A stretch of 64,000 nucleotides of DNA from Chelatococcus sp. HY11 (GTDB taxonomy: Bacteria; Pseudomonadota; Alphaproteobacteria; Rhizobiales; Beijerinckiaceae), in NCBI RefSeq assembly GCF_018398335.1, contig NZ_JAHBRX010000001.1, positions 496,001-560,000 on the forward strand, given 5' to 3'. Each line of letters opens with the position of its first letter. Position 1 is the stretch's first letter. The notes below the pieces were generated by a model. It was not told the DNA's origin. It searched no databases and saw only the letters and a list, made by a program, of their open reading frames with translations. Below, piece by piece: positions 17,574-27,054 of this stretch. A program made the translations under genes and the position numbers.

Positions 17574-20099
17574 TCATCGCGGCGCGCGTTCCTTGTCGTC
17601 CAATAGGTCGGCTGCCGCTGTGGCAAGATTATGGAGCGACAGGGGCTCGTATCTGAACTCGACCATGTGGCGGCCAGCCGGCACCTCGACGGCGCGGAAC
17701 AGAAGATTGGCGCGCCGGATCGGCTTCTCCTCACCATCGACCGTCACCTGCCAACCGGGATAATAGATGTCGTGCAACACCAGCATCGCCGGCTTGTCGG
17801 TGACCACGCGGATGCGCACGCTGTTGCGGCGGTAGCGCGTGATGATGGCCTTGCCGCTCGGTGGCTCCTGCACTTCCGGAATGTCGCCGAGGCCGTAGCG
17901 GTTGTTGAGATCCTTGACATCGGCCACATCGATGAGGGCTTCGTCGCTGTGCTCGAGATCCGGCAGGCCCTGTTCCTTGAGCACACGTTCGCTCTCCACG
18001 GGCACGAGGCGCGTTGCCAGATAGGCGCGGGGCGTGCGCGGTGGCATCTTGTAGATCCACATCGTTCCCGCGCCGTAGATCAGCCTGGCTTGCGGCAGAT
18101 GCGGGAACTGGGACGGCATTTTCTCGACCGGGCGGTCGAGTACGATGTATTCGAGGCCGAGCAGCGAGGCGAGGCGCGAGCGATAGTTGCGGAAGGTGAT
18201 GGGAAACTGCCGCAGGCTCGCGTCGGCGGCATTCTCTCCGGGACCGACGGCGCGCTCGTAATCGGCGATGCGCAGCGGGTTATAGCCGAGCGTGTCTTCG
18301 AGGCCCAGCACCATCGAGGCGTTCTGCCAGGCGCCCTGGAGGCCGAGGATCTCGACGCGGGGGCGGGCTCCCTCCGCGTGGCGGGCCGCGAGTTCCCGGG
18401 TCAGCACCTGAAGCCCGCGGAGCTGGTCGGACGGCAGCTGCTCGAACACAGCATAACGCTCACGCGGCTCAGCATTGAGAGCCGACGCGGCGTTGCGCAG
18501 GATGAGGTCGCCACCCGTGATGGCGATCAGCACCGCGCAGGCATAGAGGCGCACGGCGGGGCGCCTTCCGGCGATGATGATGGCAGCCGCGATGAAGGCG
18601 ATCAAGGCGCCGAGGCCGATCTGGATCATCGCTTCCGGCAGCTTGCCGGCGGCGATCGCGAAGCGGCTGGCATTGATGATGGCCGCCGCAGTGAGCCCCA
18701 CCGCGAGCACCACGAGAAGAGGACTGGCCGGGCTGCGCTCGATATCAGCGCGCTTTGGCGTCCCTTCCGCCATGTAGCGATGCACAAGATAGCCGGCGGC
18801 CATGGCGAAGGCAAAGTTCAGCATGAACGTTGCGTCGGCCGGCCGCCGGTAGAGGTCGACACCCGGGATATAGCGGTAGAACAGCTCGAATACCGGGGTG
18901 TAGTAGCCGAGCGCATAGATGAGCGCGCCGATGCCGACATAGAGGAAGAAGCGGAACTCGCGCGAGAGCAGGCGGCCACCCCCGATACCGTGCCACAGAA
19001 TGAGCATGGCGGGCACAGTGCCGATGAACAGATAGTCGATCGCCCGGTCCGTCCACGTCCCTTCGGGCAGCGTATGCGGCCCCGGACCCCAATAGTCATA
19101 GGTCAGGTTGAGGGAGCCGAAGATATTTCCGAAGATGGCCGTCGCGAGGCTTTGTGGCGGGAGCGATCCCATGCCCGCCGTCGCGAAATCGATCATCGGG
19201 CGGTTGGAATCGGAGAGAAACTGGATGGTCAGAAGGGCAGGCACCGCCAGGAGGGCGCCTCCCGTCGCCGCCATGACCGCGAGCAGACCCACGCGGCTGC
19301 GCAGATAGGCAAGTGGCGCCTGCGCGGTTGCGATCTGATAGACCACGCTGCCGATCAGCGCGAGGCAGAAGAGATAGGCAACCTGGTCGCGTCCGAGCGC
19401 CATGAGCGAGGCGATGACGCCGAAGGCGACAGCTCTGACGTAGGAGCGGCGGCCGAGCGAGCTTTCCAGGAGAAAGAGCGCCAGGGGGAAATAGCCGTAG
19501 GAGAAGATCATCCCGGTATGCTGCAGGCGCGCTGACGCCGAGCCGCCGAGGATATAGATCATCACCGTGACGATGGCGCCGGCCGGATGCCAGCCTCTGC
19601 GCTTGAACAACCCGACGATGCCGAGAGCGCCCGGCAGGAAATGCGCGTAGACGGCGATATCGAAGAGCTGCATCGATGCCTGGGGCATAAGCCAGCCGAA
19701 CAGCACCATGGATGGCGTGAACAGGAGCGACTGCGGGTCCGCGACCGAAGGGTAGCCGCTGAAATGGTAGGGGTTCCAGAGCGGCCACTCGCCCGCTTCG
19801 AGGGAAGCGCCGAGGTAGCGCAGCATGGGATAGAAGTGATTCTTCGAATCCCACGGCACGACCGCGCCCGTGAGCGGCCAGACCAGTGCTGTCACCAGCC
19901 AGAAGGCGAAGATGATAAGGAGCGTGCGGGTCGTGGTCTCACGCGTCCAGTTCATCGACCCCGGAGGCCCGGGTATGCGCGAGGCCGGTGTGCCGGATCT
20001 GGGCGAGGGAGGCACGGTCGATGGTGAAGTAAGTGAGTGAGACATGGTCGAGTGGGGCATGGGGATGACCAGGCTGCGGATGCTTGCTACAGAGGCCAT
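17574..20099 (-). CDS. YfhO-like polytopic membrane protein
   Basis: A large integral membrane protein (841 residues with this start) with about 13 hydrophobic segments and a C-terminal globular part. The first segment is LLIIFAFWLVTALVWPL, followed by the periplasmic loop WDSKNHFYPMLRYL ... WPLWNPYHFSGYP that is typical of YfhO. The end carries the family's tail (YYPGWQVTVDGEEKPI ... VEVPAGRHMVEFRY). YfhO proteins are thought to be GT-C type glycosyltransferases; one in Gram-positives glycosylates lipoteichoic acid. The acceptor here is unknown. The start at 20099 has AGGA 4 bases upstream; ATG 19955 just before the first segment is the alternative. Confidence 0.8.
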   Translation of the reverse strand: MASVASIRSLVIPMPHSTMSHSLTSPSTVPPSPRSGTPASRIPGPPGSMNWTRETTTRTLLIIFAFWLVTALVWPLTGAVVPWDSKNHFYPMLRYLGASLEAGEWPLWNPYHFSGYPSVADPQSLLFTPSMVLFGWLMPQASMQLFDIAVYAHFLPGALGIVGLFKRRGWHPAGAIVTVMIYILGGSASARLQHTGMIFSYGYFPLALFLLESSLGRRSYVRAVAFGVIASLMALGRDQVAYLFCLALIGSVVYQIATAQAPLAYLRSRVGLLAVMAATGGALLAVPALLTIQFLSDSNRPMIDFATAGMGSLPPQSLATAIFGNIFGSLNLTYDYWGPGPHTLPEGTWTDRAIDYLFIGTVPAMLILWHGIGGGRLLSREFRFFLYVGIGALIYALGYYTPVFELFYRYIPGVDLYRRPADATFMLNFAFAMAAGYLVHRYMAEGTPKRADIERSPASPLLVVLAVGLTAAAIINASRFAIAAGKLPEAMIQIGLGALIAFIAAAIIIAGRRPAVRLYACAVLIAITGGDLILRNAASALNAEPRERYAVFEQLPSDQLRGLQVLTRELAARHAEGARPRVEILGLQGAWQNASMVLGLEDTLGYNPLRIADYERAVGPGENAADASLRQFPITFRNYRSRLASLLGLEYIVLDRPVEKMPSQFPHLPQARLIYGAGTMWIYKMPPRTPRAYLATRLVPVESERVLKEQGLPDLEHSDEALIDVADVKDLNNRYGLGDIPEVQEPPSGKAIITRYRRNSVRIRVVTDKPAMLVLHDIYYPGWQVTVDGEEKPIRRANLLFRAVEVPAGRHMVEFRYEPLSLHNLATAAADLLDDKERAPR

Positions 20100-20427
20100 C
20101 CGATCCTGGCAGGCCCTGGGGCCCGTGAGCGGCATAGCGGGGGATTGAGACACCATGAGCCCTGTTGCCGATTGCACCTGCGCGGCTCTCGCAAATGGCT
20201 GGCATGAGCGGCGGTCAGCTAGGCGCTGCCCGTGCTATATCGGCAGTACAGACAGACGATCGACAAAGCGCGCGCGGCTTGACCATGGCACCGACCGGGG
20301 AGGGGTAACCTCCGCAACCACCTAAGGCTTGTCCCAATCGCAATGCAGGCATGCGCTGGTAGCTCGACGATTCGAGCACAACAAACCCAATGTCAACCAT
20401 GAAACACATGAATCAGGCGTAATTCTG
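20100..20427. other. intergenic region between divergent genes
   Basis: No convincing gene or RNA was found in these 328 bases. Promoters for the YfhO-like gene and the nitroreductase gene should lie here, and no clear motif was recognised. Confidence 0.3.
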
Positions 20428-20988
20428 ATGCTCGACATTCTCCAAAGCCGCAGATCCGTTCCACCCCGCCTTCTCCGAGCCCCGGGCCCGTCGCCGGACG
20501 AGCTCGCGACATTGCTCCGGATCGCCTCGCGCGTACCGGATCATGGCAAACTCGCGCCCTGGCGTTTCATCGTGTTTGAGGGGGAGGCCCGGCGTCAGGC
20601 TGGTGAGGTGATCGCGGCGGTCTATGCTGTGGATAACCCTGAGGCGGACGACAAGCGCCTGGCCGCCGAACGAGATCGCCTCGCGATCGCGCCGCTGGTC
20701 ATCGGCGTGGTGTCGCGCGCCGCGCCCCACGTGAAAATTCCAGAATGGGAACAGGTTCTCTCGGCGGGCGCGGTTGCCATGAACCTGACCATTGCGGCCA
20801 ACGCCATGGGCTATGGGTCCGCATGGCTGACGGAGTGGTATGCCTATGATCGACGCGTGCTGCAAAAGCTGGGCGTCGCCGCGGATGAGCGTATGGCCGG
20901 CTTCGTGCATATAGGCACGCCGGTCGAACGCCAGCCGGATCGTCCGCGCCCGGAGCTGGCGGAGATCGTCACCCACTTCCGAGGATGA
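20428..20988 (+). CDS. nitroreductase family protein
   Basis: A 186-residue FMN-dependent oxidoreductase of the nitroreductase fold, close to the YdjA/RutE-like short forms. The FMN phosphate-binding block ILQSRRSVPPRLL, RVPDHGKLAPWRFIVFEG and the C-terminal AMGYGSAWLTEW are recognisable. It probably uses NAD(P)H to reduce nitro or quinone-like compounds; the natural substrate is not evident. Met at 20428 matches the family's start; a farther in-frame Met would add 33 residues without similarity. There is no strong ribosome site, so the start is fairly secure only by homology. Confidence 0.9.
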   Translation: MLDILQSRRSVPPRLLRAPGPSPDELATLLRIASRVPDHGKLAPWRFIVFEGEARRQAGEVIAAVYAVDNPEADDKRLAAERDRLAIAPLVIGVVSRAAPHVKIPEWEQVLSAGAVAMNLTIAANAMGYGSAWLTEWYAYDRRVLQKLGVAADERMAGFVHIGTPVERQPDRPRPELAEIVTHFRG

Positions 20989-21275
20989 CTGAGGACCGTC
21001 CCGTGCCCAGCCGGTCCTGACCCACCGGAACTCCTCACGGTCCCCGACGCGGAACCCGCTGGTGGGTGGTACCGCACAGTCGGTTGGCTTTGCCGAGGGC
21101 GGCAGCGGCTCTTTTCGTCGTGCGCGCCGCGATGTGGGAACCGCCGGCGAAGTCAAAAGGCCAAGTGGGATGGCCTCATCTATCCCCACTGTTAATGCAT
21201 CGTTTACTATGATTACCCCACCATTCAGGCAACGGACTGCTAAGTATCGTCGCGTGAGTCGGTGTCGAGGTTTGT
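20989..21275. other. intergenic region
   Basis: 287 bases without a supported gene. The last 90 bases before the DUF2336 gene are more AT-rich and probably carry its promoter. Confidence 0.3.
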
Positions 21276-22466
21276 ATGATTATTCGTCGGTATCTCGTGT
21301 GGGCCACAACGGCTACGGCTTCCCAGCGAGCCGCCGCGGCAGACGTGTTGGTGCGCGCCTATCACCAATCGCCACTGACGGACGCAGACCGCGTCGATAT
21401 CGACAAGGCGTTGATCGGGCTCGCCTCCGACTCATCCCCGATGGTACGGGTCGCGTTGGTGGAAGCCTTCAAGGCGTCGGCCGCCATACCGATGCCGGTG
21501 TTCGAGGCCTTGCTGGCGGCAGGCGACACCGCGGCGATGACCCTGCTTGCCGACAGCCGGGCCGTGAGCTCGGCCCAGCTCGTCGATTGCGTGGCCGTCG
21601 GCGACCCTGCGTCACACCGAAGGATTGCCGGACGCGAGGGGCTGCCGGCTCAGGTCTCGGCCGCCCTCGCGGAGGTCGCTTCGCTCGACGGGCTGATGGC
21701 GCTGCTGGCCAACGACACGGCCGTAATTTCACAGAGCGCTTTACAGCGCATGTTTGACCGCCATGGCCACAGCCCGGCCCTTCAGTCGGCCTTGCTCAGC
21801 CGTCAGGAGCTGCCGCCTTTCATGCGGCATGCGCTGATGTCCTTTCTCTGTGAAAGGCTTGCGGACTATACGGTTGATCGCGGCTGGCTGTCACCGGCGC
21901 GGGCCGGGGCGCTGCAGGTCGAGGCTGGCGATATGGCCACCATGGCGCTCGTTGCCGAAGCGAGTGACGAGACGTTGGAACGGCTGGTGAGCCATCTCAT
22001 CGCCAGCGGCGAATTGACTGTCGGTCTGTTGTTGCGCTCGCTACTCTGCGCTGAGCCACGGCTCCTCACCATTGCACTGGCCAAGCTGACGGGCACGCCG
22101 CGCGGTGCTATCGAGGCCGCGCGTGGCATTCCTGGTCGTGCCGCTTTCGAAGCGACCTACCAGCGGGCGGGCCTGCCAGGCGGGTTGCTGGCGGCTTTCC
22201 ACGCGGCCCTCGACGCGCTGGATAAACTGCCGCCCCCGATGCGCCGCCAGGACGGGCATTTGTCGCTCACGATGGTCCGGCATGTCATCGCTGCCTGCGA
22301 GGATATGCCGTCCACGGCGGCCGGGCCGCTTCTGGCGCTGCTGGAGCGATTCACCGAGGAGGCCCGGGCGACGCAGAGCGCGATCGATCCGTCTCCTGCC
22401 GCGTCGCCGCTATACGCGAACTGGACGGCAGCGCCGGCCGTTCACCCGCAAGCGCTGGCGGCCTGA
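21276..22466 (+). CDS. DUF2336 domain protein
   Basis: A 396-residue soluble helical protein of the alphaproteobacterial DUF2336 family. The sequence is a series of helical hairpins rich in Ala and Leu, e.g. LIGLASDSSPMVRVALVEAFKAS and VSAALAEVASLDGLMALLAND, reminiscent of HEAT-like repeats in the first 250 residues. No catalytic motif, signal peptide or membrane segment is visible. The C-terminal 40 residues are Pro/Ala-rich and probably disordered. Functions in the family are unknown; domain fusions elsewhere to response regulators suggest signalling, which is not testable from this copy. Confidence 0.82.
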   Translation: MIIRRYLVWATTATASQRAAAADVLVRAYHQSPLTDADRVDIDKALIGLASDSSPMVRVALVEAFKASAAIPMPVFEALLAAGDTAAMTLLADSRAVSSAQLVDCVAVGDPASHRRIAGREGLPAQVSAALAEVASLDGLMALLANDTAVISQSALQRMFDRHGHSPALQSALLSRQELPPFMRHALMSFLCERLADYTVDRGWLSPARAGALQVEAGDMATMALVAEASDETLERLVSHLIASGELTVGLLLRSLLCAEPRLLTIALAKLTGTPRGAIEAARGIPGRAAFEATYQRAGLPGGLLAAFHAALDALDKLPPPMRRQDGHLSLTMVRHVIAACEDMPSTAAGPLLALLERFTEEARATQSAIDPSPAASPLYANWTAAPAVHPQALAA

Positions 22467-22559
22467 TCCACGGCGAGCAGCCCGGGTTTCCGGTTCTGAA
22501 AGCTTGGTCCAGCGGGTAATAGCCGCCGCATTGTCGCGAGATGACGCTCGCTCGCGCGT

Positions 22560-23333
22560 TCAGTAGCCGAACTGCTCGCTGAGAATGCGCTCATCCAGGC
22601 TGTGGCCTGGATCGTGCAGCATGACGAGATCGACGCTGCGGTCCATGACGACGTCGACATGGCTGACCGAACGGAACTCCGTATGGTCGGCGACGGCGCT
22701 GACTGGTCGCTTTTCGCTGTCCAGCACGTCGATGGCGATCCGCGCGTAATCCGGCAGCAGGGCGCCCCGCCAGCGTCTGGGGCGGAAGGCTGACAATGGC
22801 GTGAGCGCCAGAAGCGGCGTGTTCAACGGAAGAATGGGGCCGTTGGCCGAGAAGTTGTAGGCGGTCGATCCCGCCGGTGTTGCCACGACGATGCCGTCGG
22901 CCACCAGCTCATCGAGACGCACCTTGCCGTCGACCGTGATACGGAGTTTGGCGATCTGGTGGGTCTGGCGCAGCATATGGACGTCGTTGATGGCGCGGGC
23001 CTGATGGCGCTGGCCATCCATGCTCTCGGCGATCATCAGGAGCGGATGGGTGATGCTGCGGTGGGCCGCTTCCAGGCGCTCCACCAGGGCATCCTCGGAA
23101 AACTCATTCATGAGGAAGCCGACTGACCCGCGGTTCATGCCGTAGATCGGTTTGCCCGTTCCCATGAAGCGGTGCAGCGTTTGCAGCATGAGGCCGTCGC
23201 CACCAAGGGCGACGACCACGTCGGCCTCTTCGGGCGGCACTCCATTATAGCGCGAAGCAAGACTGCTGCGCGCTTCCAGCGCTTCGGGCGTATCGCTCGA
23301 AACAAAGGCGACAGACGAAAAGCGGCGCGCCAT
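22560..23333 (-). CDS. nadK: NAD kinase
   Basis: Phosphorylates NAD to NADP in the cytoplasm. The 257-residue protein has the ATP/NAD-binding GGDG motif in [15 protein letters not shown], the conserved NE/D region in [11 protein letters not shown], and the nucleotide-binding block [18 protein letters not shown]. The C-terminus carries the [12 protein letters not shown] region. Length and motifs match the short alphaproteobacterial NadK. It is monocistronic by context: convergent with the DUF2336 gene, and divergent from the small membrane protein gene 216 bases away. Confidence 0.95.
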   Translation of the reverse strand: MARRFSSVAFVSSDTPEALEARSSLASRYNGVPPEEADVVVALGGDGLMLQTLHRFMGTGKPIYGMNRGSVGFLMNEFSEDALVERLEAAHRSITHPLLMIAESMDGQRHQARAINDVHMLRQTHQIAKLRITVDGKVRLDELVADGIVVATPAGSTAYNFSANGPILPLNTPLLALTPLSAFRPRRWRGALLPDYARIAIDVLDSEKRPVSAVADHTEFRSVSHVDVVMDRSVDLVMLHDPGHSLDERILSEQFGY

Positions 23334-23549
23334 CGAAGACCACGATCTGATCCGCCGGTGCCCTCCATCGCGGCGCTTCTCGCCCGTGACGAATCCCGAC
23401 CATCAGCAGACATAGCACGCCTCGGAGAGCATGGGATTGTCGCAGCGGCAAAAACAGCATCTGATGTGCGCGGGGATTGGCGAACTCACACAAAAGCCCC
23501 ATATCAGCTTTAGACTTCCATAAGGTCATCAGAGGGAAAAACTGAGCGC

Positions 23550-23861
23550 ATGCAAGGCTACGACCGGTTCAGGGCTGGCGGCATCCAGTTCACGCGTTTG
23601 AAGAGGTGGCAGGTCTGGCTGGCGGTCGCTGTTGCCGCGACGCTGATCCTGACGCTGGCTGTCGTGGCCGCGAGCGCTTTCCTCATCATCTTTCCCATCG
23701 TCTTGATAGCGGGATTGCTCTATCGGCTCGCGGCTCGTTTCGGCTTGGTCGGCCGTCGCCAGACAGCGAAAAGCGCCTCCCCGGATATCATCGATGGTGA
23801 GTATGTGATCATCACGGATGATCTGCGGGAACGTCTCCCGCCGCACGGCGACCGTCGCTGA
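23550..23861 (+). CDS. small hypothetical membrane protein
   Basis: A 103-residue protein I cannot assign. Residues 1-22 are basic (MQGYDRFRAGGIQFTRLKRWQ). A long hydrophobic region at about 23-60 (WLAVAVAATLILTLAVVAASAFLIIFPIVLIAGLLYRL) could be one long or two short membrane segments. The C-terminus is polar, with IIDGEYVIITDD. Proteins with this layout are common beside nadK or moaB genes in Hyphomicrobiales, but no role is known to me. It is divergent from nadK, and the next gene is convergent. Confidence 0.65.
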   Translation: MQGYDRFRAGGIQFTRLKRWQVWLAVAVAATLILTLAVVAASAFLIIFPIVLIAGLLYRLAARFGLVGRRQTAKSASPDIIDGEYVIITDDLRERLPPHGDRR

Positions 23862-23968
23862 CCTAGAACGAACATCGGCACGACAGACAGGCCACCCGAT
23901 CAAAAGTCCGGCTGATCCCGGTCACCACAGCGTTGTCGCCGGTCTTCCTGGTGGCTGGAACGCCTGGT

Positions 23969-24949
23969 TTACCGCGGCGGAGCGGCCGGAGGTTTCGTTG
24001 CGGTGACATCGTGGTCGCGATCGTGGTGCAGCGTATTGATCTCCGCGCCGATCAACAGCGCGAGCGCGGTCAGCCACAGCCACAACAGCAGCACGACCAC
24101 GGCTCCCAGTGAGCCATAGGTTGCGTCATAGGTGGCGATGCGCGTGACATAGGCGGAAAACAGCGCTGATCCGATCAGCCAGAGTGCTGTCGCCATCACC
24201 GCCCCGATGACGGTGGATGTCCAGCGCACGCGGTGGCAGGGGGCCGCGTAGTAGATGATTGTGAAGCCGAGCATCGTGACGGCGGCCAGGAAGGGCCAGC
24301 GGATGAGAAGCAGGGGGGTGCGGATCTCGTCAGGCACGGGCAGGAAGGCGAGCACGGCCGGCACGGCGGCGATCGCGAGAATAGAGACCACACCGAAGAC
24401 CATCCCGCCCAGCGTCAGTGCCAGCGCCACCACCTGCTGATGCAGGATGCCGCGTGCCTCCGGTCGATCATAGGCGATATTGAGGCCGGTCATCAGCGAG
24501 CTCATGCCCGTGCGTGCGCTGAAAAGGGCGATCGCGAGACCGATGACGAGGCCCGTGTTGAGCCGCGAGGTGTTCTTCTCGACCACGCCGTGCAGTGCTC
24601 CGAGGAGGATCTGGATCGCTTCCTGCGGCAGGAATGCCGAGAGGGCGAGGATCTGCCCCTCGACCGTCTTGGGATCGGCAACGAGCCCGAACAGCGAGAC
24701 GAAGACGCCGAGCGCCGGGAATATGGCCAACATGGCGTAGAACGCGACCCCGGCGGCGACGAGACTGAGATTGTCGCGCGATATCCGGTCGACGAGCCGC
24801 CAGAGCATCGACCAGATCGACGGCCGCGCCGGGCGTCCGGTGTCTTCGCCTAGGTGACGATTGGTCTCCCCGCGTTCCCTGAGCCCGTTGAGCGCAGCGA
24901 CCGCCATCGCGGTCCATAGTCGTTTCGGCGCCCTGTCTCGATCGAACAC
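23969..24949 (-). CDS. YihY/BrkB family inner-membrane protein
   Basis: A 326-residue YihY/virulence-factor-BrkB family protein, once misannotated as RNase BN. The signature region ISRDNLSLVAAGVAFYAMLAIFPALGVFVSLFG lies near residues 50-85. About six membrane segments follow, and the C-terminal pair has YGSLGAVVVLLLWLWLTALALLIGAEIN. The tail is polar with several His/Asp (LHHDRDHD). The GTG at 24949 is preferred since AAGGGGA lies about 7 bases upstream; ATG 24907 is the alternative. The frame stays open well upstream (to 25600), but that part is a shadow of the neighbouring gene. Confidence 0.9.
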   Translation of the reverse strand: MFDRDRAPKRLWTAMAVAALNGLRERGETNRHLGEDTGRPARPSIWSMLWRLVDRISRDNLSLVAAGVAFYAMLAIFPALGVFVSLFGLVADPKTVEGQILALSAFLPQEAIQILLGALHGVVEKNTSRLNTGLVIGLAIALFSARTGMSSLMTGLNIAYDRPEARGILHQQVVALALTLGGMVFGVVSILAIAAVPAVLAFLPVPDEIRTPLLLIRWPFLAAVTMLGFTIIYYAAPCHRVRWTSTVIGAVMATALWLIGSALFSAYVTRIATYDATYGSLGAVVVLLLWLWLTALALLIGAEINTLHHDRDHDVTATKPPAAPPR

Positions 24950-25014
24950 GCATATCCCCTTTCGCGCCGGACGCTCGCCGTCGCATCCGCTGCAACACGT
25001 GCGGGGCGAACGTG

Positions 25015-26445
25015 TCAAGCGCGCTGTGGTTCCGCTTGTTCGGGCGCCCGGTCGGGCCTTGCGGCTGTTGGGCCGGTGTGACCGGGCAACAGGTCCTTCA
25101 ACACGTCGGCGGCCAGCACCAGTGCCGCAATGAGTACCGCTCCGATCGTCCAGTAGAAATAGCGGAACTCGGTTGCCACGCCCACGATAGCGAGCGGCAG
25201 CCCGTAGAGCACGCCCGAGAACGAGAGCAAGGCGGCATCGCGGGCTGTCCAGCGATCCAGCCCGCGCCGGCAGGCCGCCGCGCAGACCACCGCGCCGACG
25301 ATGATCCAGAGCCCGCCGCGCATCAGATCTCCGATAACCGGCGCGCCGCTCGCTGCCCTCACCATGCCCTGGACGCCGCGGAAGCCCTCGTTGGCCGTGA
25401 AGCCATGGGCGACCGAAGGCGCGGCCGGGATCGGGGGAACGGCGATGAGAGGCTCCAGCAATTGGCGCGTATGGGAGAGGCGATGCCGGAGATAGGCAAA
25501 GGGGTGGGCCGCAACGGCTGCGAGCCAGGGGCGCGTGAGCCCTTCCCGCCAATGGCCATCGGCGACGAGCCGCTTCACGACGAAGGCGCACTGCCCCCAC
25601 GCGAGGTTATCCCACGCGCGGGGCTCGTAGCAGGTATGGACGATGCGTTGATCCTCATCGGCGCTCCACGCACCGGGCAGTCCGTTGTTGCCGGTTCTCG
25701 CCGCGATGCCGACGATGTCGAAGGCCATTAGCGAGTTGACGACCCCGGAAGGCTGGGCATTAAGGATATGCCGATTGAGCAGCCATCCGGCGCATGATGT
25801 GGTCGCGACCGTTGCAAGCGTGATGATCACAAGTCGCCACGAGATAGTCCCGACTTGTTTCACGCGGGTGGTCTGCCGGGATGGCGGATGCCAGACGCCG
25901 AGCATGATCAGAGGTGCCGCCGCCAGCATGGCATTATGGCGCGCGAGGGAACCGATCAGGAGCAGGACGAGTGCGGTCGCCATCAGGACGGGCCGCCACG
26001 GTCCCCGGCGCGATGCCGATGTGGCGAGCAGGGCGGCGGCCGGCAGGAAACAGGCGAAGACGAGCGAGTCCTTCCACAGCATCGCGGGGATCGCGATCAT
26101 CATTGGTGAAATGCCGGCGAGAATGATGAGGTAGCCAACAATAGGCAGCGATCGGCCGTAGCGCAGGGCCATCAGCCAGAGGCCGAGCCAGTAGAGCGCC
26201 AAGATCAGCGTGAACAGGCCAGCGGGACCGGCAACCAGACGATCCGTATAATGCCAGATGAGCGCCATGACAGGCGGATGCCAATCATTAAAGATAAAGC
26301 GGCGCGCCTGGTTCAACTGGTCGCCTGAATCGCTGGTCATCAGGCCTGGATAGAAAGACCAGTAAACCGCCCCGGCCAAAACTATGCATATGGCCGTGAT
26401 CGCTATGCCGTGTATTCTATAGATTTTAGTTTTATCGAATGACAT
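25015..26445 (-). CDS. polytopic membrane protein, possible GT-C glycosyltransferase
   Basis: A 476-residue integral membrane protein with about 10-11 hydrophobic segments. After the first segment comes an acidic periplasmic loop, YPGLMTSDSGDQLNQARR, then DWHPP. An Asp-rich first loop is what GT-C glycosyltransferases have, so a role in adding a lipid-linked sugar or sugar polymer is plausible. I recognise no closer family. A short cysteine-containing loop (HTCYEP ... WGQCAFVVKR) lies mid-protein. The 200 bases upstream are strikingly AT-rich compared with the gene itself. Confidence 0.7.
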   Translation of the reverse strand: MSFDKTKIYRIHGIAITAICIVLAGAVYWSFYPGLMTSDSGDQLNQARRFIFNDWHPPVMALIWHYTDRLVAGPAGLFTLILALYWLGLWLMALRYGRSLPIVGYLIILAGISPMMIAIPAMLWKDSLVFACFLPAAALLATSASRRGPWRPVLMATALVLLLIGSLARHNAMLAAAPLIMLGVWHPPSRQTTRVKQVGTISWRLVIITLATVATTSCAGWLLNRHILNAQPSGVVNSLMAFDIVGIAARTGNNGLPGAWSADEDQRIVHTCYEPRAWDNLAWGQCAFVVKRLVADGHWREGLTRPWLAAVAAHPFAYLRHRLSHTRQLLEPLIAVPPIPAAPSVAHGFTANEGFRGVQGMVRAASGAPVIGDLMRGGLWIIVGAVVCAAACRRGLDRWTARDAALLSFSGVLYGLPLAIVGVATEFRYFYWTIGAVLIAALVLAADVLKDLLPGHTGPTAARPDRAPEQAEPQRA

Positions 26446-26660
26446 GCTGGTAAAAAATAATTTTACAATATGGGATATTTATCCTTGCCTTTCTCTTAGG
26501 GGAAATCGTCTTTTGTTATTGTTTGATGCGAATTTTTATTTTTTTCTTATATCGCGGTCATCGAAGAATATGAATCGATGCGTTCTGATCGACGTCTATA
26601 TTCGAGACGCCCAAGGGGATGGGCGTGCCATTCGATTGCCGGTTCCGTGCGGGTCAGAAT
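26446..26660. promoter_or_regulatory. AT-rich upstream region
   Basis: Bases 26446-26600 are much more AT-rich than average, with several T runs, and lie upstream of the minus-strand membrane protein gene. They probably hold its promoter. No reading frame here is convincing. Confidence 0.35.
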
Positions 26661-27044
26661 TCAGCTGCGCCGGCCCGCACCGCATTTCATGCCCAGGACC
26701 ACCGCGCCATATCCAATGACGAGGCTCGCCAGAACATAGACGATGGCGACCATCGCGGATTGGGTGGATGCACCCATCAGGACGACAGCGCCATAAACAA
26801 AACTCGAGAAGGTCGACAAGCCGCCCATGACGCCGGTTCCGACCAGAGTATTGGTGTCGTCGCTGATGACTTTGCGGGCATGCAGGGCCGCTGCAAGGCC
26901 AAGAAGAAATGCGGCCGCAATATTGGCGACGAAGATATCGAGGGGGAAGCTGTCAGCCAGATGTGGCGTGCCGAGCATCAGAAGCTCGCGGATGATCGCG
27001 CCCAAAGCGCCACCGACGAAGACCAGGATGATTGTATTGATCAT
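26661..27044 (-). CDS. crcB: fluoride exporter CrcB/Fluc, copy 2
   Basis: A 127-residue four-segment membrane protein of the CrcB/Fluc fluoride channel family. The family signature GGALGAIIRELLM (GGxxGAxxR) lies at about residues 11-23, the Asn-containing segment FPLDIFVANIAAAFLLG near 33-49, and GVMGGLSTFSSFVYG near 72-86; TFSSF carries the conserved Phe box residues. It is 10 bases downstream of a second copy. Such tandem pairs usually form heterodimers (one copy per leaflet orientation), whereas single genes form antiparallel homodimers. No fluoride riboswitch was recognised upstream. Confidence 0.9.
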   Translation of the reverse strand: MINTIILVFVGGALGAIIRELLMLGTPHLADSFPLDIFVANIAAAFLLGLAAALHARKVISDDTNTLVGTGVMGGLSTFSSFVYGAVVLMGASTQSAMVAIVYVLASLVIGYGAVVLGMKCGAGRRS

Positions 27045-27054
27045 CGCGCGCGCC

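Noticed and set aside
17631-19535. 634-codon open frame on the plus strand
   Set aside because: It lies wholly antisense to the YfhO-like gene; composition is Arg/Glu/His-rich and typical of a GC-rich shadow frame, with no recognisable domain.
24950-25600. N-terminal extension of the YihY-like protein
   Set aside because: The open frame runs to 25600, but its first 217 codons overlap the neighbouring membrane protein gene and are Arg/Ala-rich; a good ribosome site with GTG 24949 explains the real start.
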